Positions 55,034 to 64,000 of a DNA stretch of 64,000 nucleotides are shown piece after piece. Each line of letters opens with the position of its first letter. The first letter of the stretch is position 1. A program made the translations under genes and the position numbers. This stretch comes from Bacteroidia bacterium (GTDB lineage: Bacteria > Bacteroidota > Bacteroidia > J057). The stretch is taken from NCBI GenBank assembly GCA_033391075.1, contig JAWPMV010000001.1:5270001-5334000 (forward strand). Reading direction: 5' to 3'. Below the pieces are notes generated by a model, which saw only the letters and a program-made list of their open reading frames with translations, was not told where the DNA came from and did no database searches.

Positions 55034-55678
55034 ATGATTATCCTGAATTTTCGCTCTTTCCTCATGCCTATTTGCTACCTGTGTCTCGCAATGTTATGCT
55101 CTCAGGCTTCCTATGCTAAATCAAGTCCGCTTGTGCCTGATCTTAGTATCAGCATAAATGGCAACAGCATAGAACTGGAATGGAGGATACCCGTCGACCA
55201 ACAAAAAGGAAATTTTGAATTGGAAAGATCACTCAATGGAGAAGAGTTTATCTCGCTGGGTACGCAGCAGTTGATAGAGGAAAAGAAATATGGCATTATC
55301 TATTCTTTCACAGATGAGAAAGCCATGATTTTGGGTTTACCCAAATTCTTTTACCGACTCAAATACAATTCTCCTACAGGTGAGAGTCGCTATAGTGAGG
55401 TTAAAGAGGTTTCTACCCTTTCCTCCAAAAAGGAACTGAGCCTAATCGGATACAATCAAGTCGATAAGCAAAAATATATTGTGCATTTCAAAGGGAAAGG
55501 CAAGGTCAATATGAGCGTAATCAATATGCTCGGCCAGGTGAAGTTCAAGCAGAAGTACAATAATCTCAAAGGTTCCAAAACGATCTACCTATTCACCGAA
55601 AACTGGCAATCAGGTGCTTATATCATCGATCTTAAGCAGGGACAAAAACGGGCCAGATACAAATTCGTTTTGCCCTAA
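55034..55678 (+). CDS. small exported protein made of the common C-terminal tail modules
   Basis: 214 residues with a signal peptide (LMPICYLCLAMLCSQASYA). The mature part begins with the FN3-like module found before the sorting tails of the large proteins (FELERSLNGEEFISLGTQQ, FFYRLKYNSPTGESRYSE), then a beta-sandwich of T9SS-tail type (VNMSVINMLGQVKFKQKYN, WQSGAYIIDLKQGQKRARYKF). No other domain is present. It follows the propeller gene after 159 bases including a strong terminator and overlaps the convergent DUF1684 gene by four bases. Function unknown. Confidence 0.7.
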   Translation: MIILNFRSFLMPICYLCLAMLCSQASYAKSSPLVPDLSISINGNSIELEWRIPVDQQKGNFELERSLNGEEFISLGTQQLIEEKKYGIIYSFTDEKAMILGLPKFFYRLKYNSPTGESRYSEVKEVSTLSSKKELSLIGYNQVDKQKYIVHFKGKGKVNMSVINMLGQVKFKQKYNNLKGSKTIYLFTENWQSGAYIIDLKQGQKRARYKFVLP

Positions 55679-56292
55679 TATTTCAACTTATACTTTTTGA
55701 CGCCAGCTTTGATCTCCATATCGAGGAAATTTTCCTCCGGAGGTATAGGGCAGGACCATCCATCACTACGGTAGGCGCAATAGGGGTTGTAGGCTTTGTT
55801 GAAATCCAGGATCAGTATATCTCCGTCCGGTATTTCCAAATCTATATATCGACCGCCTCCATAGGTTGATTCTCCATTGGTGAGGTCCATAAAGGGCAGG
55901 AAAAGATGTTTTTTGTATTTGCCAATGGGAGGTAATTCCAGATTCTTATAGGCGATAAGACTAAGTTCCTTACCCTCCAGGCTAAAATGGAGTTTGGCAA
56001 AAGGAACGAAAGTTTTGTCCTTATCGGGATTGCTGGTTTTGATTTCGAAAGGCCTTTGTTTCTTCAGTCTTTCAAAACGAGCTTTTTGCCGATACTTTAT
56101 ATTTGCCGGAAAATATTTCAGGCCTTTATACTCATCCACCTTATCTCGAAAAGGGGATTCTTTAGGATTCTTGAATTTCTTATGCTGTTCTTTTTGGTAC
56201 TGCCGGATTTCTTTCCTGAAGGCTTTGGGACTAATATCAAAACCCAGAAATAATACAGCCAGTAATAGAAGGGATATGACTAAACTTCTCAT
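55675..56292 (-). CDS. DUF1684 protein
   Basis: 205 residues with an N-terminal hydrophobic segment (MRSLVISLLLLAVLFLG), then the DUF1684 hallmarks FMDLTNGESTYGGGRYIDLE, LDFNKAYNPYCAYRSDGWSC and PIPPEENFLDMEIKAGVKKY. The domain is a beta-barrel-like fold of unknown reaction, common in Bacteroidota and Actinobacteria. It is probably periplasmic or membrane-anchored. Its stop overlaps the small secreted gene on the other strand. It lies 24 bases from the stop of the M1 peptidase gene, in the same orientation. Confidence 0.85.
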   Translation of the reverse strand: MRSLVISLLLLAVLFLGFDISPKAFRKEIRQYQKEQHKKFKNPKESPFRDKVDEYKGLKYFPANIKYRQKARFERLKKQRPFEIKTSNPDKDKTFVPFAKLHFSLEGKELSLIAYKNLELPPIGKYKKHLFLPFMDLTNGESTYGGGRYIDLEIPDGDILILDFNKAYNPYCAYRSDGWSCPIPPEENFLDMEIKAGVKKYKLKY

Positions 56293-56316
56293 GTTAAAAG
56301 CTTTGGACTAAAACTA

Positions 56317-58185
56317 CTAATTCTCGGTCCACTTTAACAATTGATCCACACTCCCTACAGAAATCGGATGGTAATTTGCTCGGGCCTCTGAATAGATTTC
56401 TTGAGCGAGTTCTGTTTCCCTTCCTTCCTCAATCATGCTTCTGTATAAAGGAAGCAAAAATTTCCTTCTCCCCACTTCTATCAGAAACTTCTTCATATAG
56501 GGATAGGCTGCTTCATAATCGGCCTCAACCGAGCGTTTATACCAAAGCGCCTGGATTTCAGAATTTTTGCTTTGGGATAGGGAAAATGCCGCATCCAATT
56601 GGGCCATTTGTTCCGAACTGATACTGGCAGGCAGGGTACGAATAAAATGCAGCCACTCATGCGTGGTCCAACTTTCTGTTTTCAAACTATCCAATTGCAC
56701 ACCCGCGATCCAGGAATTGACAGCTTCCCCAACTTTTACGAATCGTTCAGAAGCTTTAAAAGGAATATTATCAGGAATACCGGGTTCATAGATCCACTCT
56801 TGCAAACGAATCTTCTGAGCCAAATCGGGATAGTTATCAAGTAGTCGCTCATTCAGCAAAGCCACGAAAGTTTCTGTATCCATGGTTTTGAAAGCAAAGT
56901 CGGAGAAGTATTTCCGGAGAAAGGAGTCAAAAGCTTCACGCCCCACGCTTTCTTCCAACAACTTTAGAAAAAAGAATCCTTTATCATAAGCAATAGAGGT
57001 CATCCCATCATCAGGATTCCTTCTACTGAGATCAATTGCCAAACGGGAATCCATTTCAAGCCCATTTTTCACCATCGCAGGATACTCATCCGAAAGAGAT
57101 TGAAAACTCAATTGGGCAAGCATAGTCGCATAATCCTTCCCCTTCAACTCCTCCATGATACGGTTTTCAAAATAGGTGGTAAATCCTTCATTCAACCAGA
57201 AGTCATTCCAGGTAGCATTTGTAACCAGATTACCAGACCAGCTATGCGCCAGTTCATGGGCCAGAAGCGATACCAGGGACTTATCTCCTGCCAGGACGGT
57301 GGGAGTAACGAAAGTTATGCGGGGATTCTCCATTCCTCCAAAGGGAAAACTCGGAGGAAGAACAATCACATCATATCGATCCCATTCGTAAGAGCCATAC
57401 ATAGCTTCTGCGATTTGGATCATTTCGGGTAGTTCTGAAAATTCTTCGGCAGCCGCATCCAGTACGGAAGCTTCTGCATATACCCCCGCATTTTCACTCA
57501 AAGCCTTAAAAGAAAAATCACCTACTGCCAGTGCCAACAAATATCCAGGGATCGGCTGCTCCATCTGAAATTCATATTCTCCTGTTTCGCTCAATGCTTG
57601 TGGATTGCTGGCACTCATGACCGCCATCAGACCTGCTGGAACTTTTACTTTGGCTGAATAGGTAAATCTCAAAGCCGGACTATCCTGAATGGGAACCCAG
57701 CTTCTTGCCAGGATGGCTTGAGATTGGGTAAGCAGGAAAGGAGCCTTTTTATCAGCAGTCAATTCTTTTGGGAGAAACTGTAAAGCTTCTGCTCCGGGAT
57801 TAGTTTCATAATCCACATGAATAAAACGCGTATTAGCCTCCAGCTGAATCTTCAAGGATTGGCCAAGGTATTGATCTTCATTTCCCAGCTCAAAAGGAGT
57901 CGGTTGCGCCTGTCTTCCATCACTCGAGATTTGAACTCCCTGGATTGTCAGGTCTTTGGTATCTAACCAAATCTCAGAAGCTCCCTCCTTTCTTTCAACT
58001 TCATAAATTACCCTTCCTTTAATCTTTTCCTCCTCAAAATCCACAGCTATATCCAGGTTCATATGTTTGATCCAGGCAACATCAGCTACGGCAAAGGAAT
58101 GTGGATCATTTCCCTTCCCCATCTGGTTTCTTTCCTCACAGGAAAGAATTAGAAATAAAAAAATATATATAAATATGCGGCGCAT
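56317..58185 (-). CDS. M1-family metallo-aminopeptidase lipoprotein
   Basis: 622 residues from the ATG at 58185. The N-terminus MRRIFIYIFLFLILSC ends in a lipobox (LILSC), so it is lipid-anchored. The peptidase domain has FPFGGMENPRITFVTPT (the GAMEN-type exopeptidase motif) and the zinc site HELAHSWSGNLV (His310, Glu311, His314) with the third ligand Glu333 in WLNEGFTTYFENRI. The C-terminal part resembles leukotriene A4 hydrolase (LQEWIYEPGIPDN then WTTHEWLHFIRTLP). It is expected to remove N-terminal residues from peptides outside the inner membrane. It is followed by the DUF1684 gene 24 bases on. Confidence 0.9.
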   Translation of the reverse strand: MRRIFIYIFLFLILSCEERNQMGKGNDPHSFAVADVAWIKHMNLDIAVDFEEEKIKGRVIYEVERKEGASEIWLDTKDLTIQGVQISSDGRQAQPTPFELGNEDQYLGQSLKIQLEANTRFIHVDYETNPGAEALQFLPKELTADKKAPFLLTQSQAILARSWVPIQDSPALRFTYSAKVKVPAGLMAVMSASNPQALSETGEYEFQMEQPIPGYLLALAVGDFSFKALSENAGVYAEASVLDAAAEEFSELPEMIQIAEAMYGSYEWDRYDVIVLPPSFPFGGMENPRITFVTPTVLAGDKSLVSLLAHELAHSWSGNLVTNATWNDFWLNEGFTTYFENRIMEELKGKDYATMLAQLSFQSLSDEYPAMVKNGLEMDSRLAIDLSRRNPDDGMTSIAYDKGFFFLKLLEESVGREAFDSFLRKYFSDFAFKTMDTETFVALLNERLLDNYPDLAQKIRLQEWIYEPGIPDNIPFKASERFVKVGEAVNSWIAGVQLDSLKTESWTTHEWLHFIRTLPASISSEQMAQLDAAFSLSQSKNSEIQALWYKRSVEADYEAAYPYMKKFLIEVGRRKFLLPLYRSMIEEGRETELAQEIYSEARANYHPISVGSVDQLLKWTEN

Positions 58186-58350
58186 GTATTTCAATTTTAG
58201 GTCGCGCAAGTTAATGTAAAAGTAAGAGTTCCAAAAATCTTATCTTTTAGGAAGAAATGGAGGAATGGGTAGAGCTCTTATACTCCTTTTTCCCTAAGAG
58301 GTTGGGAAAAATGTGGAAAAATGGATGTAACTTATTTCTCGCACACCCCC

Positions 58351-58358
58351 TATATTTG
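58351..58358 (+). promoter_or_regulatory. putative -7 element of tex
   Basis: TATATTTG, an exact TAnnTTTG match, 19 bases before the tex ATG. The -33 element is not obvious. Confidence 0.5.
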
Positions 58359-58377
58359 AAGACTAGCAAAAATTCAT

Positions 58378-60657
58378 ATGACACGAACATACACAGAAGT
58401 GATCGCCCGGGAGATGGGCCTGAGAAATGGACAGGTAAGTGCGACCCTCAATTTGATCCAGGAAGGAGCTACCATTCCTTTCATGGCCAGGTATCGTAAA
58501 GAAGCCACTGGTAGCCTCGATGAATTGCAATTGGCACAGATCAGAGACAGAGTTGAGCAATTGCAGGCTTTGGATAAAAGAAGGGATGCTATCCTCAAAT
58601 CTCTCGAAGAACGGGAATTGCTGACGGATGAGCTAAAAGAAGCTGTGAAGTCCGCCGATACCTTGAGTGAATTGGAAGACATTTACCTTCCCTATAAACC
58701 CAAGCGCAGAACCCGAGCAACTATTGCCCGGGAAAAAGGACTCGAACCCCTGGCCAAAACAATATTTAAGCAGGCGGGCCATATAGATCCGGATACAGAG
58801 GCTGCCAAGTTTATCAATCAGGAAAAAGAAGTAGCAAATTCAGAGGAGGCGCTGAAAGGAGCCCGGGACATCATAGCTGAATGGGTGAATGAGGATAAAG
58901 AGGCTCGTTCCAAAATTCGGGATCTCTTTACGCGCAAAGGAGTTGTACAGGCAAAAGTATTAAGGGGAAAAGAAGAAGAAGGTGCCAAATACAAGGATTA
59001 TTTTGAATGGACTGAGTCTATAGAGAAGATTCCTTCTCATAGATTACTGGCCATCAGAAGAGGAGAGAAAGAAACGATTCTATCATTTTCTATTCGCCCG
59101 GAAGAAGAAGAAGCACATTTCAGATTGGATCGTCAATTTGTCAAAGGAAATAGTGCCAGTTCGGAACAGGTAAAAGAGGCCGTTCACGACGCTTATAAAC
59201 GGCTAATGGCTCCTTCTCTCGAAACGGAAGTGAGAATTAACAGCAAAGACAGAGCTGATGAAGAAGCTATAAAAGTATTTGCAGACAACCTTCGCCAATT
59301 ATTGCTGGCTTCTCCTTTGGGGCAAAAAACCCTCATGGCTCTGGACCCTGGATTCCGCACCGGTTGTAAACTCGTTTGCCTGGATAAACAAGGGAAATTG
59401 CTGGAGCATACAGCCATTTATCCGCATCCTCCCCAAAGACAAACGGCAAAAGCGGAAATGACCGTCAAAGGTCTCATCGAAAAACATGGCGTTGAAGTAG
59501 TAGCAGTTGGAAATGGAACCGCTGGAAGAGAAAGCGAGACTTTCCTGAAGAATATAGGATTGCCGAAAGAAGTAACGGTCGTGATGGTCAATGAAAGTGG
59601 GGCCTCTGTTTACTCTGCATCAGCTGCAGCAAGAGAAGAGTTTCCAAATCATGATGTAACCGTTCGTGGGGCAGTCTCTATAGGCAGAAGGCTGATGGAC
59701 CCTTTAGCAGAACTGGTAAAGATTGATCCCAAATCTATCGGTGTGGGTCAATATCAACATGATGTAGACCAAAATCTTTTAAAAAAGAGTCTGGATGATG
59801 TGGTCATGAGTTGTGTGAATGCGGTGGGAGTAGAAGTGAATACAGCAAGTAAAGAACTTTTGACCTACGTTTCAGGTCTTGGGCCGGCTTTAGCCCAAAA
59901 TATCATTGAATTCCGCAAGGCGAATGGGCCTTTTGGCAGTCGCAAAGAATTGAATAAAGTTCCCCGACTGGGAGCAAAGGCTTTTGAACAGGCAGCCGGT
60001 TTCCTCCGAATTGGAGAAGCAAAAAATCCCCTGGATGCCAGTGCTGTCCACCCCGAGAGTTACCACATCGTAGCCCGCATGGCAAAAGACCTGGGCGTGG
60101 AGGTTAAAGACCTGATGGAGCAGGCCGCTTTGCGCAAACGCATCGACATCAAAAAATATGTAAGTGATACCGTAGGGCTTCCTACTCTCGAAGATATCCT
60201 TTCAGAATTGGATAAGCCCGGACGAGATCCTCGTGATAAGTTTGAGGTATTCAGCTTTGCAGAAGGTATCAATGAAATGAGTGATCTCCATGAAGGCATG
60301 GTCCTGCCTGGAATAGTTACCAATATTGTGGATTTTGGCGCTTTTGTGGATATCGGTGTACATCAGGATGGTCTGGTCCACTTGAGCCAAATGGCGGATC
60401 GTTTCATCAAACATCCCAATGAAGTGGTGAAAGTTCACCAGAAAGTTCAGGTTCGGGTTACAGGAATAGATATTCCTCGGAAACGAATCTCTCTTTCCAT
60501 GAAGTCTGAGCATAGTGAAGGTCCCAGAAGACCGAGGAGAGACGATAGAAGAAGGGATGATCGCAGACGAGACGACAACAGAGGTAGAAACAGAGATAGT
60601 GATGGGGATCAAAAGAGTGATTTCATCCGTTTCAAAAAGCAACAAAGAAAAAAATAG
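58378..60657 (+). CDS. tex: Tex-family RNA-binding transcription accessory protein
   Basis: 759 residues with the full Tex layout: helical N-terminal region (GATIPFMARYRKEATGSLDE), the YqgF-like RNase H fold (LMALDPGFRTGCKLVCLD, AVGNGTAGRESE), helix-hairpin-helix motifs (LGPALAQNIIEFRKANG, KVPRLGAKAFEQAAGFL) and a C-terminal S1 domain (LHEGMVLPGIVTNIVDFGAF, HLSQMADRFIKHP). A basic, disordered tail rich in RRD/RDD repeats follows (RRPRRDDRRRDD). Tex binds RNA and is linked to transcription and stress survival in several bacteria. The gene ends in a stem that serves mainly yebC on the other strand. Confidence 0.9.
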   Translation: MTRTYTEVIAREMGLRNGQVSATLNLIQEGATIPFMARYRKEATGSLDELQLAQIRDRVEQLQALDKRRDAILKSLEERELLTDELKEAVKSADTLSELEDIYLPYKPKRRTRATIAREKGLEPLAKTIFKQAGHIDPDTEAAKFINQEKEVANSEEALKGARDIIAEWVNEDKEARSKIRDLFTRKGVVQAKVLRGKEEEGAKYKDYFEWTESIEKIPSHRLLAIRRGEKETILSFSIRPEEEEAHFRLDRQFVKGNSASSEQVKEAVHDAYKRLMAPSLETEVRINSKDRADEEAIKVFADNLRQLLLASPLGQKTLMALDPGFRTGCKLVCLDKQGKLLEHTAIYPHPPQRQTAKAEMTVKGLIEKHGVEVVAVGNGTAGRESETFLKNIGLPKEVTVVMVNESGASVYSASAAAREEFPNHDVTVRGAVSIGRRLMDPLAELVKIDPKSIGVGQYQHDVDQNLLKKSLDDVVMSCVNAVGVEVNTASKELLTYVSGLGPALAQNIIEFRKANGPFGSRKELNKVPRLGAKAFEQAAGFLRIGEAKNPLDASAVHPESYHIVARMAKDLGVEVKDLMEQAALRKRIDIKKYVSDTVGLPTLEDILSELDKPGRDPRDKFEVFSFAEGINEMSDLHEGMVLPGIVTNIVDFGAFVDIGVHQDGLVHLSQMADRFIKHPNEVVKVHQKVQVRVTGIDIPRKRISLSMKSEHSEGPRRPRRDDRRRDDRRRDDNRGRNRDSDGDQKSDFIRFKKQQRKK

Positions 60658-60677
60658 CCAGAGATAATCTCTGGCTA
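60646..60677 (-). terminator. terminator of the yebC-family gene
   Basis: Stem tagccagagat / atctctggcta (60655-60677) overlaps the tex stop codon. Read on the minus strand it is followed by seven T residues. Confidence 0.75.
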
Positions 60678-60698
60678 ATCCTCCTGTATAAATATTTT

Positions 60699-61439
60699 TT
60701 AATCTAAAGAAGCGATGATCTCATCCGTCATTTCCAGGTTATGGAAAACGGCCTGAACATCATCATCGTCTTCTATGATGTCGATCAGTTTCAGAACAGA
60801 TTTTGCCTGTTCGGGATTCAGATCTACCGTAGTGGTAGGGATCCGATCCAGGGAAGATTCTGCATCAATTTTCATTTCTTCCAACTTGGCATTCAGGGTA
60901 CCATAATCTTCAAAGGCACAGCTAGCTACATAATTACCTTCGCTTTGCTCAATATCTTCAAGACCACCATCCAATAATTCAAGGGTGAGGTCATCCTCAT
61001 CATGTCCTTCCGAAGGGAAAATGAAAATTCCTTTTCTTTCAAACATAAAGCCTACAGAACCACTTTTCCCCATGCTTCCTCCATATTTACTAAAGGCAGC
61101 TCTTACATTGGCAACTGTACGATTGTTGTTATCTGTAAGTCCTTCTACATAGACAGCAACTCCATGAGGCGCATAGCCTTCGAAGTTCACTTCTTCATAA
61201 TTTGAACCATCAGCACCTGAGCCTTTATTAATCGCAGCTTCGATTTTATCCTTGGGCACGCTGGACTTACGCGCATTTTTTATGGCCATTCTCAGACGCG
61301 GGTTTGAATCCGGGTCTGGTCCTCCTTCTTTGGTTGCAACTGCAACCTCTTTGATCAATTTTGTGAAGAGTTTGGATCTCTTCTTGTCTTGTGCACCTTT
61401 GCGATGCTTGATATTAGCCCATTTACTATGTCCTGCCAT
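60699..61439 (-). CDS. YebC/PmpR-family transcriptional regulator or translation factor
   Basis: 246 residues with the family's fixed N-terminus MAGHSKWANIKHRKGAQDKK, then SNPRLRMAIKNARKSSVPKD, YEGYAPHG-type NFEGYAPHGVAVYVEGLTDN and GSVGFMFERKGIF. The family is historically described as DNA-binding regulators; recent work ties some members to ribosome function at proline stretches. This single-copy gene is a typical housekeeping member. Cytoplasmic. It lies 54 bases downstream of the Kelch-type surface gene on the same strand. Confidence 0.9.
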   Translation of the reverse strand: MAGHSKWANIKHRKGAQDKKRSKLFTKLIKEVAVATKEGGPDPDSNPRLRMAIKNARKSSVPKDKIEAAINKGSGADGSNYEEVNFEGYAPHGVAVYVEGLTDNNNRTVANVRAAFSKYGGSMGKSGSVGFMFERKGIFIFPSEGHDEDDLTLELLDGGLEDIEQSEGNYVASCAFEDYGTLNAKLEEMKIDAESSLDRIPTTTVDLNPEQAKSVLKLIDIIEDDDDVQAVFHNLEMTDEIIASLD

Positions 61440-61493
61440 AACTCATATTTTCCTCGAAATTAGGAATTATGTTGCCTTAGGTCAAGCTGCATC

Positions 61494-64000
61494 CTATTTC
61501 TCTTCTTCTTTCAAAACTTTAAATACCTGCTTATTGCCCCTTGCCAAAAGCTGTACAAAATAGATCCCTCCCGGCCAATCGCTTGTATCCAATTCCAGAT
61601 AAGCCTTGCCATCCAAATTAGAAGCTTCAAACATGAGTTGCCCCAGGCTATTTATTATCCGTATTCCGGGATCGGAAAAACGTTCTGTTTGATACCTAAT
61701 AAATAACTCATCTTTAAAAGGCACAGGATAAGAAATCAGGGGAATTCCCAGTTTTAATTCAAGGCTTTGACTGAAATTGTATTGACCATCAAAATCAACC
61801 TGTTTTAATCTGTATAAAAATCGATCTACACCATAGGACAGAATATCCTTGTCAATATATTCATAGGATTGCAATTCCGTAGAATTCCCGGCGCCTTCTA
61901 TTCGCCCTACTTCCTGAAAGACTCTTCCATCCACAGATCTCTCTATGGAGAAATACTGATTATTCAGCTCCCGAGCTGTGCTCCAGTTTATGACCGCATC
62001 CCCTCCTATTTCCTCTGCCACAAACGACAACCACTCTACCGGCAAGGCAGTTCCACTCAAGGTAAAAGTAAGAGCCGGATTACTTCCATTATGGCTTACA
62101 ACGAGCGAACCCTGAATCGGATTAGCACTTTGGGGAGTATATTTTACGGTAAATTCAGCCGTATCATCTACCCCTAACAAAACGGGGAAGTTCAAATTAT
62201 GAATAAGCTCATATTCTAAGGGGTTGGCTTGCAGGTCTATTTCCATAAGCAGGATACCTTGCGTTCCTCCGGTATTATAAATTTTCCCTTTGGTAGTTGA
62301 GGAATTACCAATAGATACGGGCATGAGGCTCAAACTTAAATCGGGGCTTAATAATTGGCCCTGAGTGAAGGCTGCTTCAGCAGGAGGATTCTCCTTGCTA
62401 TAGACTTCCATATTAGTCATATTTCCACTTCCCTGTAAAGGGGAACCACTGGTAATAAAGATTCCATCACCAGCCACAATTGCCTGGGTGCCATGTCGGG
62501 CAGCATTCAAGGGATCAAGACTTTGCCAGATATTCGTAGCAGGATCCAAAGATTCTACCGTAGACCAGGCCTGTCCGTTGCCCTCTCCGCCAATCACGAC
62601 CAAATTTCCCTTAAAATTGACTGCAGCTGCTCCCGCTCTTTCTGTAGGAAGATTACTGGAGGCAGCAAGAGTTGACCAGGAAGAGCTATTGAAATCATAA
62701 ACATCCACCTCAGAAATCATTGGGGCCGTAACTCCTCCGGGACCACCGGAAAGTCTGCCACTTGCCAGGTATAACTTCGAGCCAATGATTACTGCCTGAA
62801 AATGGTCTCGTGCGCGGGGGGCATCTGTCAGGCTTGTCCAGGTACCTGTAGCCGGGTCAAATTCATCAAACCAGGCTACATATCCACCGTCATGCCCATT
62901 GGCATTGCCTCCAATCAGGTAGATTTTTTCATCATAAACCACAGCCCCTGCCGAACCCCTTCTCCTTGCTATAGGTATTTCAGGGCCAGAAAACCAGGCA
63001 TCAGCACGAGGATCATAAATAAAAACACTGTCCGCTGCAGATTCATTCGGGAAATTATTATCATCAAAAGCTCCGAGTACCCAAATGTATCCTCCTTGTA
63101 TTACCGGTTGAAAATGGTTAAGCTCATAAGGAGCTGGGGTACTGGCCTGAGCCCAACTGCGGTTGATAAAATCGTAAGCTTCTACCAAAAGGGGACTTTC
63201 CCTCCCTCCAAAAAGGTAAAAGCGATTACCCGCTTTGACAAAGGAATTTTCATGCCTCCCTGTATGGCTGGGACTGATTTGTGGTTCCAGCAGTGTCCAG
63301 GCATCTATGACAGCTGTTCCGGATGGAAAGATGTTCCAACTAAAATTGCTCGTCTCAGTATTTACATCTGCCAGGTTGTTATCATCAACGCTAAGGCTAA
63401 CGGCAAAGGGACTTCCCACCGCCGCTGTATTACTTATCGTACCAGAAATCAATCCACTTGAAGAATTGATACTTAATCCCGGAGGAAGGCCAGTGGCTGA
63501 ATAAACCAAAGGCCCATCTCCTCCACTAGCTGTGACTTTTAGATTTATACTTTGGCCTTCTTCATTATATTGATCGGGAAAAGGGGTAATAGCGATGGGA
63601 TAAAGGGCTGGAAGATTACAAGAATCACCACTAATAATTTCTATGCCATTGATCAGAGGGTTAACTATATTGTTTATGAGCTTAATCTCCATAGATCCAT
63701 CATTGATAATGATAGGATAAATAAAAACTCCTCCGACCCTATGCCCAAACTTTCCACTTAGGTCTATATCCTTGAATAAAGTAGGTACAGATCCTTCCAC
63801 AGAAATATCAAAAACCCGTGTACCCGGTGTGGAGGTACTGTTATCCTCATTTCCTATATATACCCTCAATTCATATACTCCATCACTTAAGGGGAAACTA
63901 TATTCTATTTGCGAACCACCCATAAGGTCCCATCTTTCTGATTTGTAGATATCTGTAGGAGTTGTCGAAAGGTCAACCGAGGCTTCATAACTATTCATCC
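61494..64000 (-). CDS. Kelch-propeller surface protein with malectin-like and T9SS domains (N-terminus outside window)
   Basis: At least 834 residues; the frame runs off the right edge and no signal peptide is seen, so the true start is outside. In order: a malectin-like domain (IEYSFPLSDGVYELRVYIGN, VFDISVEGS), a He_PIG-type Ig domain (YSATGLPPGLSINSSSGLISG), six or so Kelch blades (FYLFGGRESPLLVEAYDF, IYLIGGNANGHDGGYV, LYLASGRLSGG, LVVIGGEGNGQAWS), an ASH-like beta domain (FTVKYTPQSANPIQGSLVVSH), the FN3-like module (FSIERSVDGRVFQEV) and a T9SS tail (YPVPFKDELFIRYQT, SWPGGIYFVQ-like end). Malectin-like domains bind glycans, so it is probably a surface carbohydrate-binding protein. Confidence 0.85.
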   Translation of the reverse strand, partial: MNSYEASVDLSTTPTDIYKSERWDLMGGSQIEYSFPLSDGVYELRVYIGNEDNSTSTPGTRVFDISVEGSVPTLFKDIDLSGKFGHRVGGVFIYPIIINDGSMEIKLINNIVNPLINGIEIISGDSCNLPALYPIAITPFPDQYNEEGQSINLKVTASGGDGPLVYSATGLPPGLSINSSSGLISGTISNTAAVGSPFAVSLSVDDNNLADVNTETSNFSWNIFPSGTAVIDAWTLLEPQISPSHTGRHENSFVKAGNRFYLFGGRESPLLVEAYDFINRSWAQASTPAPYELNHFQPVIQGGYIWVLGAFDDNNFPNESAADSVFIYDPRADAWFSGPEIPIARRRGSAGAVVYDEKIYLIGGNANGHDGGYVAWFDEFDPATGTWTSLTDAPRARDHFQAVIIGSKLYLASGRLSGGPGGVTAPMISEVDVYDFNSSSWSTLAASSNLPTERAGAAAVNFKGNLVVIGGEGNGQAWSTVESLDPATNIWQSLDPLNAARHGTQAIVAGDGIFITSGSPLQGSGNMTNMEVYSKENPPAEAAFTQGQLLSPDLSLSLMPVSIGNSSTTKGKIYNTGGTQGILLMEIDLQANPLEYELIHNLNFPVLLGVDDTAEFTVKYTPQSANPIQGSLVVSHNGSNPALTFTLSGTALPVEWLSFVAEEIGGDAVINWSTARELNNQYFSIERSVDGRVFQEVGRIEGAGNSTELQSYEYIDKDILSYGVDRFLYRLKQVDFDGQYNFSQSLELKLGIPLISYPVPFKDELFIRYQTERFSDPGIRIINSLGQLMFEASNLDGKAYLELDTSDWPGGIYFVQLLARGNKQVFKVLKEEEK

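Overview
The window looks like a chromosomal segment of an aerobic, probably free-living member of the Bacteroidota. Three things support this: several large exported proteins end in type IX secretion (T9SS) sorting tails, one of them the gliding-motility-associated (type B) tail; several genes have Bacteroidota-style -7 promoter elements (TAnnTTTG); and there are family pairs typical of the phylum, such as DUF1501/DUF1800 and gyrA followed by a TPR gene. A Saprospiria or Cytophagia-type organism is my guess, not shown. I saw no rRNA, tRNA, CRISPR array, transposase or prophage.

Layout. 0-8 kb: a TetR-type regulator cut by the window edge, a secreted MORN-repeat protein, a ThuA-domain surface protein, a YkgJ-type cysteine-cluster protein with a tiny cysteine-rich gene tail-to-tail, a LuxE-like acyl-activating enzyme, a MoxR/ChlI-type AAA+ ATPase and a creatininase-family hydrolase. 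8-19 kb: a GH42-like protein lacking the usual acid/base residue, a DUF1800-DUF1501 operon, a PKD-domain T9SS protein, a Tat-exported FAD oxidoreductase and a PHP phosphoesterase. 19.9-29.1 kb: a haem biosynthesis locus of two divergent arms, hemG-hemH on the minus strand and hemA-hemC-hemE-hemF-hemB-hemL on the plus strand. It covers every step from glutamyl-tRNA to haem except uroporphyrinogen III synthase (hemD). 29.4-38.5 kb: a giant PQQ-dehydrogenase / dihaem cytochrome / PA14 surface protein, an ECF sigma factor with a soluble cupin-type anti-sigma factor, a methyltransferase, a DinB-like protein and a GH3 glucosidase. 38.8-50.3 kb: housekeeping genes (gyrA, trmB, an aminotransferase) mixed with TPR and OmpA-type envelope proteins and a haloalkane-dehalogenase-like hydrolase. 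50.4-64 kb: a 1478-residue propeller protein, a small protein made only of the tail modules, DUF1684, an M1 peptidase, tex, a yebC-family gene and a Kelch-repeat surface protein cut by the window end.

The genes form two main physiological blocks. One makes haem aerobically (oxygen-dependent HemF and HemY-type HemG). The other is a set of large secreted or surface proteins sharing a common tail, an FN3-like 'ERS' module followed by a beta-sandwich sorting domain. Intergenic regions carry strong terminators, two REP-like palindromes with matching ends, and several hairpins whose arms are short tandem repeats. Nothing here is clearly a new defence or mobile system. The best leads are the Tat-plus-T9SS DUF1501 protein with its signal-less DUF1800 partner, the GH42-like protein without an acid/base, the dehydrogenase-cytochrome fusion, the small cysteine-rich gene at 3837-4010 and the hairpin repeats.
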